Numbered from the stretch's first letter, positions 8,270-16,623 are shown. The stretch: DNA of 16,657 nucleotides from JABSOG01 sp041583135 (GCA_041583135.1 JBFHGJ010000122.1:1-16657); one strand, 5' to 3'. Notes: generated by a model not told the origin, from the letters alone. Program-made: numbers and translations.

Positions 8270-9395
8270 ATTTGTACAACGTCTTTGTGATCACCTCATA
8301 CTGACCAGACAAGCGCAAAATATCGATAAGTGCTTGGTCGCAATCAGCCGGTATATTGAGGCTGGCCAGCTGATATTGCGCCTTCATTAGGCGGTCAAAA
8401 TCGGCAATGGTCATATCTTGGCGTTCAAGCCAATGGTTCAGTTGGGCAAATTGGATCTGTCCTTGTTCGATAAACCCTTGGCTTTGAGCAAAATCAATCA
8501 ATGTTTGCTGAAATCGCTCAGCATCAATGGGGGTGTGGTGACGAGCGGCTTTTTGCAGCTGTATATGCCTTGCTCGTGCCTGTGCCATTAGCGCATCTAA
8601 TTCCCCCTTAGCTTGTAGTTGGGCTTTGATTTTTGCGATTGGCACTTGGCAGGTTGAGGATAAGTATCGTGCGTCGGCGTGAGTGACCAGTTGCGACCAG
8701 GCGTCAGTATGGGCAAATTGATAATCGACCTGCTTTTTCGGCAGGTTTTTGATATCTAAGCGGTTTAAATGTTGCAGTAGCCCCAAGGCATCCTGTTGTT
8801 TGATATCTATTTGATGTTCACTCAGAAACAACTCAAAGGCGGCATAGTCCTTTGCTGAAAACTCGGTTTTGGCAAAATCTAAAAGACCGCTATAGCTGCG
8901 TTGACTAAAGTGTTGCGATTTGGCGAAAGTCATTAGGCGCTGATGGCGAGCTTGGTCAATAACGCCCATTGCTAGCGCCTTGGCTAGAGAGGCCCTAATG
9001 TTGACCATGGCATCGCTGATACTGGCAAAGCCAAGCTCGGCAGGGGCATGACTGACTGCAACTTCATCGTCATCTTCTAATTGCTCTGTGGCATATTGCC
9101 GGTAGACCTCGCCAAAGCCGTTCATCCCAAAATGCTCAAGCTCAGCGGCTCTTAATGCGCCCATGCTTGAACAACCATAAACATGGATCCCCTGACTCAT
9201 GGCGTAGAGCACCTCTTTGTGCCAAACCGATGGTACAGAGGCAAAATAGCCGTCGATTAACACGATGACTTTCGGCCCAGCCAAAGTGGCAAGATAGATA
9301 TCGCCTTGTTTGGCAGGGGGGCGATACTCAGCGCTCAGTTGCGTTTGCGCCTTTTCAGGCGAAATCGTTGGGCCACAAAACACAATTATCGCCAT
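8268..9395 (-). CDS. tfuA: TfuA-domain protein, partner of YcaO in thioamide formation
   Basis: The 375-residue protein has the TfuA core: IDGYF at about 47-51, PSVWHKE at 55-61, CSSMGALRAAELEHFGM at 75-91, DDDEVAV at 108-114 and MVNIRASL at about 130-137. In known YcaO-TfuA pairs, TfuA is needed for turning peptide amides into thioamides and is thought to help deliver or handle sulfur. The start ATG overlaps the stop codon of ycaO by one base (TAATG), so the two are translationally coupled and probably made in equal amounts. The C-terminal ~210 residues are variable and helical. The last ~58 residues are duplicated in divergent form at 2495-2668. It is the last gene of the kinase-led operon. 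Confidence 0.9.
   Translation of the reverse strand: MAIIVFCGPTISPEKAQTQLSAEYRPPAKQGDIYLATLAGPKVIVLIDGYFASVPSVWHKEVLYAMSQGIHVYGCSSMGALRAAELEHFGMNGFGEVYRQYATEQLEDDDEVAVSHAPAELGFASISDAMVNIRASLAKALAMGVIDQARHQRLMTFAKSQHFSQRSYSGLLDFAKTEFSAKDYAAFELFLSEHQIDIKQQDALGLLQHLNRLDIKNLPKKQVDYQFAHTDAWSQLVTHADARYLSSTCQVPIAKIKAQLQAKGELDALMAQARARHIQLQKAARHHTPIDAERFQQTLIDFAQSQGFIEQGQIQFAQLNHWLERQDMTIADFDRLMKAQYQLASLNIPADCDQALIDILRLSGQYEVITKTLYK
8296..8402. repeat. Right copy of the tfuA-end direct repeat flanking the helicase
   Basis: This part of tfuA matches 2520-2626 in the same orientation, about 5.8 kb away. There are 29 identical bases at one end (8296-8324) and 40 identical bases at the other (8363-8402), with a diverged 38-base middle of the same length. 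As direct repeats around 2779-8223 they could permit loss or exchange of the helicase gene by homologous recombination. Confidence 0.85.
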
Positions 9396-10624
9396 TAGCT
9401 CATCGCCTCCATTAGCTTGGTTGCTCTTTGACCGGGAACATAACCCGGAATACTGTGCATCGCCTCAAGGCCCGGAACAATGACCTTGACCACAGGAATT
9501 GCAAACTCAGGCTTGTGTAAATCAACCCATAAAATTTGCCTCATGCCACAGGCTTGCAGTTTTTCTTTTAACAGTGCGAGATCCTCATCGATGGTGTCGT
9601 GTTGCCAGTCATTTATCTGTTCAAAGCACCATGTCGCGGGAGTTGTGTCAATGTAAGCATTGAGTCTTTTGAGGTCGTCAGGGTTTTGGTTTTGTAGGTA
9701 ATCAACATTACTGATGTCATCGCGAGACCCTGCGATAAGGGTAAGCCTGGACTGCGCCGCTTCACTTAGCGCTCGGATCAGGGCTATTGATTTACATGGG
9801 TGGGTGCCAAAACCGGTTGCTGGGGGCGCGCACTGTGCTGGGTCAAAGGTTTTGTTGACGATGCCACAATAAAAAGTGGGAATGCCAATATCAGAGGTGA
9901 TGTCCCAAACGGCAACATTCACTTCGGCCTTGGTAAATTGTGCCAATAGTCCTTGGCAATCGGCGCAGTCGATGGTGCTTAAGTCGAGTAATCGTTGATT
10001 GCGATAGTCCGTCGTTCGGGCTATTGACCACAGCGTTTTTGCATCGCGCTCAATCAGTTCACACAGGCCATGACTGATGGCTTCTTCAGTGGTGTTGCCT
10101 GATGCCAGTCCATTGGTCCCCATCAAAAATGCGCCATGACCGCTGGGTAAGGGCAGTTCAAAGTTGCAATGCACCGATTCAAACGGAACCATTATCTGCT
10201 CATCACCGCCCAGTTGACAGGCGTTTAGCCATAGCAGTGATAAATCATCATGATAACGACCAAGGGATGACTTGGGCAGTTTTGTCACATCAACTACAGG
10301 TTGTTTGTGCGACAGCTGCCTATAGCTTGATAAAATAAGGGGCAGTTCGACGTGCTCGGCATGATAGGTTTCTACAGCCTCCATCATTGCCGACGCTTTG
10401 GCGCAATCTAGCGTCAACCCTTTACCTTGTGCCACTGAAATTGCTTTGGCATTTGGCCTGATGGCCGCGGCTACCGCAATGCCAATGGTATCAAGTCCTG
10501 TGATATTGGCGATACGGGTAATGCCCATTTGCTTAAGCAAAGGCCTTACCCGTTTGAGAGTTTCACTCGGCGCTATGGTACGGTGGGTGCCTTTTAGATG
10601 GCCCTTAATTGTCCTATCGCTCAT
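9395..10624 (-). CDS. ycaO: YcaO-domain ATP-dependent peptide-backbone-modifying enzyme
   Basis: YcaO enzymes use ATP to activate a peptide-backbone carbonyl; paired with TfuA they usually make thioamides. In this 409-residue reading the ATP-site motifs are visible: QGKG at 66-69, ASAMMEAVETYHAEH at 77-91 with Glu 82 and Glu 85, SGNTTEEAISHGLCELIERD at 175-194 with Glu 189 and Glu 192, and ALIRALSEAAQSR at 281-293. The C-terminus ends PGQRATKLMEAMS and lacks the proline-rich tail of azoline-forming cyclodehydratases. The start at 10624 (MSDRTIKG) lies four bases after the TGA of the upstream gene, has no good Shine-Dalgarno and is probably coupled. The open frame extends 34 codons further up to 10726, but that part overlaps the upstream gene and reads unlike the family. 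No E1-like, ocin-ThiF or dehydrogenase gene is present nearby. Confidence 0.92.
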   Translation of the reverse strand: MSDRTIKGHLKGTHRTIAPSETLKRVRPLLKQMGITRIANITGLDTIGIAVAAAIRPNAKAISVAQGKGLTLDCAKASAMMEAVETYHAEHVELPLILSSYRQLSHKQPVVDVTKLPKSSLGRYHDDLSLLWLNACQLGGDEQIMVPFESVHCNFELPLPSGHGAFLMGTNGLASGNTTEEAISHGLCELIERDAKTLWSIARTTDYRNQRLLDLSTIDCADCQGLLAQFTKAEVNVAVWDITSDIGIPTFYCGIVNKTFDPAQCAPPATGFGTHPCKSIALIRALSEAAQSRLTLIAGSRDDISNVDYLQNQNPDDLKRLNAYIDTTPATWCFEQINDWQHDTIDEDLALLKEKLQACGMRQILWVDLHKPEFAIPVVKVIVPGLEAMHSIPGYVPGQRATKLMEAMS

Positions 10625-10628
10625 TAAA

Positions 10629-11372
10629 TCAATCGAAACTGGCAAGGTTGACGACACAACACAGCACAAAGAAATTGGCGATATCGAAGTTGTCACCGCC
10701 TTCGCCGGTAACATCTGAATGTACATGGCTTTTGCTGGAGTTAACTTGCGGATAGAGCACGCCGGTTTGCACGCCAGCGTCGATAAAGTATTGCTCTACC
10801 AAGGTCTTTTCTTTTTCATGGGCAGGTTGCTCAAGTAACTGACACTTTGCCAATTGCTCGGCGCTTAGGTAATTGATTTGATAGTCGCCGCTGGAATTAT
10901 GCTGTTGCGACCAACTGACGATATAAAGGTTATCTTCCGGTGTCAGTTTAAGTTGTGAAAGTGCATCTTGCGGCAGCCAGGCATCACAAGGGGAAAGTTG
11001 ACCGTCTGGCGATGCAATGGGCGAATGTTCAAGGCTTTGAGCAAAGCGATTGGTTTCAACCCTCAGCTTACGTAAGTCAATCCAATAACCCGGACCCAAC
11101 TCAATGTTTTGGCAGCTCTTTGGCAGTTTGGCCGACTGAATGTTCCAAGGTAACACCTTAGTCACGGCTGGCCCATATAAATTAAAAGGGCGGTAGCCGT
11201 TGTTGGTGGTAAAACAAATATGGCCCTGTTGCTGCTCATCTTTGATTTCTACCCATTCTATCTTTGGCGCGTTTTTATAAACGTCAACGGGAATGTGTCG
11301 CAGGCTACCATCTTTACTGGCAACCAAAATATCTTCGATGGTGGATAAGGCCAAGGGGGTTGATTGAGTCAT
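10629..11372 (-). CDS. Unrecognised 247-residue protein, candidate modification substrate with a peptide-like tail
   Basis: No family is recognised. Residues 1 to about 205 look like a soluble globular domain (YRPFNLYGPAV and LGPGYWIDLRKLRVETNRF are well-formed segments). The tail is different: after a Ser/His-rich linker (213-219) comes TGEGGDN with Gly-Gly at 225-226, then a hydrophobic end, ANFFVLCCVVNLASFD, with Cys 238 and Cys 239. A Gly-Gly followed by a short Cys-bearing hydrophobic stretch resembles leader/core organisation of modified peptides, and the gene lies directly upstream of ycaO. It could instead be a recognition or scaffold protein. The start has AAGGA (11380-11384) 7 bases upstream, and the gap to the kinase stop is 14 bases, so it is in the same operon. 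Its last ~100 bases are also open in the ycaO frame. Confidence 0.8.
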   Translation of the reverse strand: MTQSTPLALSTIEDILVASKDGSLRHIPVDVYKNAPKIEWVEIKDEQQQGHICFTTNNGYRPFNLYGPAVTKVLPWNIQSAKLPKSCQNIELGPGYWIDLRKLRVETNRFAQSLEHSPIASPDGQLSPCDAWLPQDALSQLKLTPEDNLYIVSWSQQHNSSGDYQINYLSAEQLAKCQLLEQPAHEKEKTLVEQYFIDAGVQTGVLYPQVNSSKSHVHSDVTGEGGDNFDIANFFVLCCVVNLASFD

Positions 11373-11386
11373 GTTTTTGTCCTTTT

Positions 11387-14300
11387 TTATAAATAACTGA
11401 CAGATTGAGCCGCTGATACCACTTGTGCTATTTGCTGTTTAAGGGATAGGCTTGAATTTAGCCGCTGTAATTGTTCCAGCTGGTATTCAATGACCGCTGG
11501 TAATCTTTGCTGGTTGTCGTTGAGCATTTGCGCGCACAATGACTGGCATAACGTTAAGTTTGGCGTAGACTCGTTAAGCTGCATGGCCAATTCTAGTAAC
11601 AGTCCAAGCCACTGCATCGGATAGGCATAAAGACCACTTAGCCTAGACCAGGTTTCCAGGGCTTGATGATTGTGTGAATGGGCTTGGTGTAAGTCTTGCT
11701 TTTTATAGGCCACCCAAGCGAGATTGGCTTCGGCTGCTGCACTGTAATCGAGCATTTGTGCCTTGTTTGATGATTCGAGCGCTTGATTGGCAGCGGCTTC
11801 GGTCTTTTCGACATCATCTGCCAAGCGGTGAAGTACCGTGTTGTATGTAAGGCAACGGGCCAGTAACAGAATGTTGTTAAACGATTGCGCCTGTTCGATA
11901 CAGGCGTCCAGGTGCACTTGTGCATCTTCTAAACGACCATTGCTGAACAAGATCACAGCATAGCTAAAGCGATACTCTAAGATTTGCGGCAGGTTATCGG
12001 TTTGACTGATGGCATCGAACGCCGCCTTAGCCAGCGCGACCCCTTCATCGTCCATGTTAAACCTGAGTTGACGAAAGCGTGGATGGATCTGCGCCTTATA
12101 GTAAAGGGCCTGCTGCGCCGCTGTGGCTTGTGTCATATCGAGGTGCTGGATGTCGCTGAGGTAGCGAGCCATTTTTGCTTGGTCGTTGAGCCAATAATAG
12201 ACATTGATGTGTGAGGTGATTAGGCGCAGCTCAATGTCGCTGTCACTTTGCGCCAGCGTTGCTTTTTCAACTTGGCGTAAGTGTTGTTGTGCCAGTGCGT
12301 AGTGTGCTAACGCCTGTTGATGTTGATGAACCACTTCATAGCTATAGCCGATTTGATGTTGCAGCTGGGCGCATTTTAAAGCGTCTTGACCACCTGCGTC
12401 TAACGCCATTAGCAGGCTTTGGCGGCTGTGCTGATGGTCGCCATTATTGAACTGACATTGCGCCATCATTTCATAGGCTTCGATGTACAGTGCTTGTTGC
12501 TCGTAGGAGCGTTGACTTAGGCGCTCAAGTTGGGCGAGGGCGGCCTGATAATGGCTGATGGTTTCATCATTGGCGTAATTGCTGTGGGCTTTTCTGCCCG
12601 CTTTGCAATACCATCTTGCAGATTGGCTGGGGCTATCGGCTTTTGCCCAATAATGTCCGACACGGTGCGGTGCACTGTGGGCTCTTTTGGTAAATGAGTG
12701 TTCCATGGTTTGCGCCAAACGCTGATGCAGCGCTCGGCTATTTTTCTGGGTCAGGGTGCTGAGGGCTGCATCGGCAAACAGGGCATGGCGAAAGAAATAG
12801 TTGTCCGTTTTGACACCCCGCTTAAGGACAATGATGTCGCTCTCAATCAACTCATTGAGGGCGACTTGTAATTGCTGGTCATCGGTAATTGTGATCGCCT
12901 GTAGCAACGCCATATCAAAGGTTCTACCAATGGCGGCGGCGTATTGCACAATCTCTTTGGCATAGGTCAGACAGTCAAGCTTATATTGTAGTAACTGTTG
13001 CAAATTGAGCGGTATTTGCGCTTTGGCCGTGACATCAACAAAGTCAAATTGGCCGTTGAAATAGGCCACTTGCTTGCGGTGTTTGAGCATTTCGACCATC
13101 GCTTCGATAAACAATGCGACGCCATCGCAGCGACTGAGTAAAAAATCCATTAGCCTCGGCGAGAGTGGCTTATTGTTAAACAGGGTGTTGATCAGCTGCC
13201 TAGTGGCTTTTGAGGAAAGCTTATCTAACAAGAGCTCTGTTGCTTGAACGCTAAGTTCAAATTGTTCTAAGGGTAACCGAGCGCTGGTGATTATCGCGCT
13301 TTGCTGCTTTGTAAAGCTATCTTGGCTGGCCAAAAAGTGGATGAAGGACAAGGTAACCGGGTCTGCCCAATGAATGTCTTCTATAATCAACAGCATCGGT
13401 TGAGTGGTCTTAAAGGCGCAGGGCAGCACTCGATAAAGGCTCTCAAACAGTAGTTGTTGCTGGGTCTTATACTCAACATCAGCGAAATTGGCGCCAGCAA
13501 CTAGCGGCAAGTCGAGCCAGCTGCAAAGTAGCGCCAAGCGAATGCTTTCAAGCGCTTCGGTTTGATTAAATCGCTCAGCCAGCTTGGTGATAATGGTCTC
13601 TTTACTGCCTTGTTGGGCTAGCTGGGTCTTAAGCCAAGTCAGCAGCGCATACAGTGCACTGTTCTTATACTCGGGCAAACATTGCAGGTAAGCCTGCGCG
13701 TGAGAGTTGGTCTGTTTACCCAGCTCTGCCAGCAATCTCGACTTACCAACACCAGCATCACCATGCAAGTGCAGATAGGGTAAGGTTTTTTCACTTTCGA
13801 GCCACAATTGTAATTGTCTTAGTGGTTTGTCTCTGCCAATGAGTTGCTGATTGTGCAAGTGAGGACGAATAAAGTTTAGCGCTTCATGCTGCCTTTCGGC
13901 AACGAGGGCAAATAGCGCCTGTGTATTGCCAGCATAATCTACTAGCGATTTGCCTGCGGGTTCAAACTCCGCATAGCGACTCAAGAGCTCGGCGTTTTGG
14001 GCTGCACACAAGATCTGTGAGGGCCGCGCTAGCTTGACAATGTTCATGGCCATGTTGGCAGCAATGCCTGTTGGCGCTTTATCGGGATAGAGCGTCATTT
14101 TGGCGCAGTGAATCGAGGCCCTTAAACTCAAACGTATGCCTTGGCTGCGCTCGAGTAGAGCGCTTCTTCGTCGCATGGTTGAATAGATCTCAAGTGCGGC
14201 GCGAATACTGAGCCTCGTGTCGTTATCACCGGCATAGGGATAGCCAAAATAAAACAGCGTATTGTTGGCTAGCGTACCACTGTGAAAGGCGCCAAAGCCG

Positions 14301-15424
14301 ATAGCGATATCGCAGCATTGTGCGAGCTGGTCGCGGTGTAGGGCATCGGCGACTTCTTCATCGGCTGGGCTGTTGCCGTGTGCGGCGATAGTCAACTCCA
14401 AACACAATATACTCACCTGACGACGTTCGGTACTGAGGCTCAGTTGGTGTGATGGCCTTAAGTTTTGAGTTTGTGCTGTGATTTGTGTCTGCGCGTCCAG
14501 CGCACTGACTGTGTCTTTGGTTTTGGGCGCCAAATCGCCCACCAAAGTGGCCAGATTGATACCGCTGAATTGATGATAAAGCGCTTGGGCGTCACCTGCA
14601 CGGTGAAGCGGGTCTTTATGTAGTACCCGGCGCAAGAAGTCCGCCAATGGATGACCAACAATAGGGCTTGGTAGCGGCACATTATCTTGGCTGAGCTGGC
14701 GGTGAAAAATCGCGGCGAGGCTACTGCCGCTGATCGCTGGCGCGCCCGTTAGGCATTCAAGCAGCACTAAGCCCCAAACATAAATGTCGGTTTTATGTGT
14801 TGGCGGCTCTCCCCTTAGTTGTTCAGGTGCACTATAGCCCGGCGTACCGAGGGTTTCTTTGGTGAGCGTTAGGGTTTTATGCTGGCCAATGCTGGCATTT
14901 TCACTCCAGGTGCCGATGCCAAAATCCAAGAGCTTGGCGTACAACTGCGCCCCTTGGCGGCTAAGCATGATATTGGCCGGTTTTAAATCGCGATGAATAA
15001 CCCCTATCTGATGGGCATGGGCAAGGGCGTCAAGCAGTTGCGCCATCACCTTGGCCGCTTCGATGGGGGGCATTGCTCCTTGCTGCAAATAGTGTCTTAA
15101 CGTTTGTCCTTGGACATATTCAAACACGGCGTAAAACAAGCCATTACACTGACCTTTATCCAGTAACCTGACGATATTGGGATGTTGTAAATGGGCACAC
15201 AACTGGGCTTCGCGCTCGAATCGAGCGATATAGCGTTGTTGTTGGGGGTCTGTGTTAGTGTGAACTTCAGTAAGAAACTTAATGGCGACCGTTTGTCCGG
15301 TATTGACAGCGACCGCCTTGAACACCTGACCGAAACCGCCACTGCCGATGGTTTCAAGCAAACGATAGGATGGGTTATCGAAACGTTGCTCAATTGACTG
15401 GCTGTTGGATTGCAGCTGGTTCAT
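11387..15424 (-). CDS. TOMM-system-type Ser/Thr kinase / cyclase-homology / AAA ATPase fusion
   Basis: This 1345-residue protein matches the length and domain order of the 'TOMM system kinase/cyclase fusion' family (TIGR03903, about 1350 residues). The kinase has glycine loop GSGGFGQV at 27-34, VAIK Lys 49, HRDLKPAN with Asp 146, DFG at 167-169, and an APEQ segment. These are all intact, so it should be active. A class III cyclase-homology region spans about 333-510 but lacks the expected metal aspartates: LCLEL replaces the first Asp motif and LANNTLFYFG replaces the GDG loop. It is therefore probably a regulatory relic. An AAA-type ATPase follows, with GDAGVGKS at about 554-561 and LLIIEDIHWAD near 677-687. 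From about 940 onward, helical repeats resembling TPRs run to the end. There is no membrane segment, so it is cytoplasmic. It is first in the operon and divergent from the FHA gene. No strong Shine-Dalgarno precedes the start; the kinase fold begins at residue 20, so no later start fits. Confidence 0.92.
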   Translation of the reverse strand: MNQLQSNSQSIEQRFDNPSYRLLETIGSGGFGQVFKAVAVNTGQTVAIKFLTEVHTNTDPQQQRYIARFEREAQLCAHLQHPNIVRLLDKGQCNGLFYAVFEYVQGQTLRHYLQQGAMPPIEAAKVMAQLLDALAHAHQIGVIHRDLKPANIMLSRQGAQLYAKLLDFGIGTWSENASIGQHKTLTLTKETLGTPGYSAPEQLRGEPPTHKTDIYVWGLVLLECLTGAPAISGSSLAAIFHRQLSQDNVPLPSPIVGHPLADFLRRVLHKDPLHRAGDAQALYHQFSGINLATLVGDLAPKTKDTVSALDAQTQITAQTQNLRPSHQLSLSTERRQVSILCLELTIAAHGNSPADEEVADALHRDQLAQCCDIAIGFGAFHSGTLANNTLFYFGYPYAGDNDTRLSIRAALEIYSTMRRRSALLERSQGIRLSLRASIHCAKMTLYPDKAPTGIAANMAMNIVKLARPSQILCAAQNAELLSRYAEFEPAGKSLVDYAGNTQALFALVAERQHEALNFIRPHLHNQQLIGRDKPLRQLQLWLESEKTLPYLHLHGDAGVGKSRLLAELGKQTNSHAQAYLQCLPEYKNSALYALLTWLKTQLAQQGSKETIITKLAERFNQTEALESIRLALLCSWLDLPLVAGANFADVEYKTQQQLLFESLYRVLPCAFKTTQPMLLIIEDIHWADPVTLSFIHFLASQDSFTKQQSAIITSARLPLEQFELSVQATELLLDKLSSKATRQLINTLFNNKPLSPRLMDFLLSRCDGVALFIEAMVEMLKHRKQVAYFNGQFDFVDVTAKAQIPLNLQQLLQYKLDCLTYAKEIVQYAAAIGRTFDMALLQAITITDDQQLQVALNELIESDIIVLKRGVKTDNYFFRHALFADAALSTLTQKNSRALHQRLAQTMEHSFTKRAHSAPHRVGHYWAKADSPSQSARWYCKAGRKAHSNYANDETISHYQAALAQLERLSQRSYEQQALYIEAYEMMAQCQFNNGDHQHSRQSLLMALDAGGQDALKCAQLQHQIGYSYEVVHQHQQALAHYALAQQHLRQVEKATLAQSDSDIELRLITSHINVYYWLNDQAKMARYLSDIQHLDMTQATAAQQALYYKAQIHPRFRQLRFNMDDEGVALAKAAFDAISQTDNLPQILEYRFSYAVILFSNGRLEDAQVHLDACIEQAQSFNNILLLARCLTYNTVLHRLADDVEKTEAAANQALESSNKAQMLDYSAAAEANLAWVAYKKQDLHQAHSHNHQALETWSRLSGLYAYPMQWLGLLLELAMQLNESTPNLTLCQSLCAQMLNDNQQRLPAVIEYQLEQLQRLNSSLSLKQQIAQVVSAAQSVSYL

Positions 15425-15514
15425 CTTCGGTCATTATGGATGTCAGTGAAGGCCAAAATGGGCCTGTTTAGGAAAAGGTTACCCGCAACAATTTCACAAC
15501 TCAAGAAAAAAGTG

Positions 15515-15548
15515 TACCTTGTTGAACCAAGTTGTTGTTCACAAGGTA
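15515..15548. promoter_or_regulatory. Inverted repeat covering the FHA gene ribosome binding site
   Basis: TACCTTGTTGAAC (15515-15527) and GTTCACAAGGTA (15537-15548) are inverted repeats, 12 bp with one bulged T, around a 9-base loop. The right arm contains AAGG (15543-15546), the likely Shine-Dalgarno of the FHA gene. In mRNA the hairpin would hide it. As DNA it could be an operator in the 131-base divergent promoter region; a weak -35 match, TTCACA, lies at 15493-15498, 16 bases before TACCTT. Confidence 0.5.
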
Positions 15549-15555
15549 AAACAAT

Positions 15556-16488
15556 ATGGCAGAGCTGTTCAACTTAGATAACCGGCAATGTGTCACCTTA
15601 TTGCCAAAGCATGTCATTGGCCGTCATCCGGCCTCTTCTCAACTGGTGGTTAGCGACCCTAAAGTGTCGCGTATTCACGCCGCAGTCAGCTTTGACGCAG
15701 GCGCTTGGCTGATTGAAGATTTAAGCAGCAATGGCACTTATCTAAACGGAAAACCTCTGGTGCGCAGTCAGCCGGTGAGACTCAGCGAAGGCGATATGCT
15801 CAGCTTTGCCGACCCTTACAAAAATACATGGCAAGTCAAAAGCTTAAGCCCACCCACCGACATGCTCATTCCTGAAACGCCCGGTGCTACATTGGTCGAA
15901 TTGCTAGATTTTGTGGTATTACCCAATGAACAAAACCCACAGGTGAGTCTATATCAGGATAACCTCGGCATCTGGCAATGCGAGCATGCCCAAGGCACCT
16001 TTGTTTTGCATAGTGGCGATAAGGTTACAGCGCAGGGCCATGTTTGGCGTTTTGTCGCAGGGGCAGGGTGTGCCGAGACCGAATTGGTAGCGGTGAAAGG
16101 CTTAATTGAGCCGGGCGATATCTCCTTGCGTTTTGATGTCAGCCAAAATGAAGAGCATGTCAACGTTTGTGTCTCTTTGGGCGATGAGTGTTTCGATTTG
16201 GGTGAGCGCAACCATCACTACTTGGCGTTGTTGTTGGCAAGACAATACCTCAATGATAAAGCACAAGGCACTGCCGCTAAAGAGTGTGGCTGGCTCGATA
16301 AAGACCTATTGGCCAACATGCTATTGATGAGCGAAGTCAATATCAACATGTACATTTATCGTTTTCGAAAACAACTTATTGATGCTCTTGGTGATAACTG
16401 GCAATTGCCACAACTGATTCAAAGAAGGCACTGTGAGGTACGTCTTGTCTGTGACAACATTGAAGTTGTCGGTGGTTTGCTTGTGTAG
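15556..16488 (+). CDS. FHA-domain protein, probable phosphothreonine-reading partner of the kinase
   Basis: The 310-residue protein starts with a complete FHA domain (about residues 10-95): GRH at 22-24, SRIHA with Ser 38, Arg 39 and His 41, LSSNGTYLNG at 56-65. These are the residues that bind phosphothreonine. A middle region of about 110-210 is beta-rich and looks like a second, degenerate FHA-like or other sandwich domain, without the key motifs. The C-terminal ~90 residues (from about 215) are helical with a basic stretch (INMYIYRFRKQL) and could be a winged helix, so DNA binding is possible but unproven. It is divergent from the Ser/Thr kinase gene 131 bases away, a usual arrangement for kinase-reader pairs. 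The start ATG follows AAGG by 9 bases, within a hairpin arm. Confidence 0.85.
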   Translation: MAELFNLDNRQCVTLLPKHVIGRHPASSQLVVSDPKVSRIHAAVSFDAGAWLIEDLSSNGTYLNGKPLVRSQPVRLSEGDMLSFADPYKNTWQVKSLSPPTDMLIPETPGATLVELLDFVVLPNEQNPQVSLYQDNLGIWQCEHAQGTFVLHSGDKVTAQGHVWRFVAGAGCAETELVAVKGLIEPGDISLRFDVSQNEEHVNVCVSLGDECFDLGERNHHYLALLLARQYLNDKAQGTAAKECGWLDKDLLANMLLMSEVNINMYIYRFRKQLIDALGDNWQLPQLIQRRHCEVRLVCDNIEVVGGLLV

Positions 16489-16545
16489 CCGTTAAAACCC
16501 GCTCGGTATTTGCCATGCAACCTCGACTGATTTTTGCCAAAAACC

Positions 16546-16584
16546 AAAAACGCACCAGAGGCTATCAACCTGTGGTGCGTTTTA
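16546..16584. terminator. Strong bidirectional terminator
   Basis: AAAACGCACCA (16547-16557) and TGGTGCGTTTT (16573-16583) form a perfect inverted repeat that extends inward through AGG/CCT across one G-G mismatch. The A run on one side and T run on the other give a U tract in both directions. It can end the FHA transcript and the minus-strand gene entering from the right. Confidence 0.75.
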
Positions 16585-16623
16585 ATTGCTGTCGATTGTG
16601 CATCGCAGCATTATTTGTGACGA

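Noticed and set aside
11638..11925. 95-codon minus-strand open frame inside the kinase gene
   Set aside because: It is a shifted reading of the helical-repeat region, with His/Thr/Lys-rich, low-complexity content and no start signal.
12259..12450. Small plus-strand frames opposite the kinase gene
   Set aside because: They are antisense shadows of a long, motif-rich coding frame and have no supporting signals.
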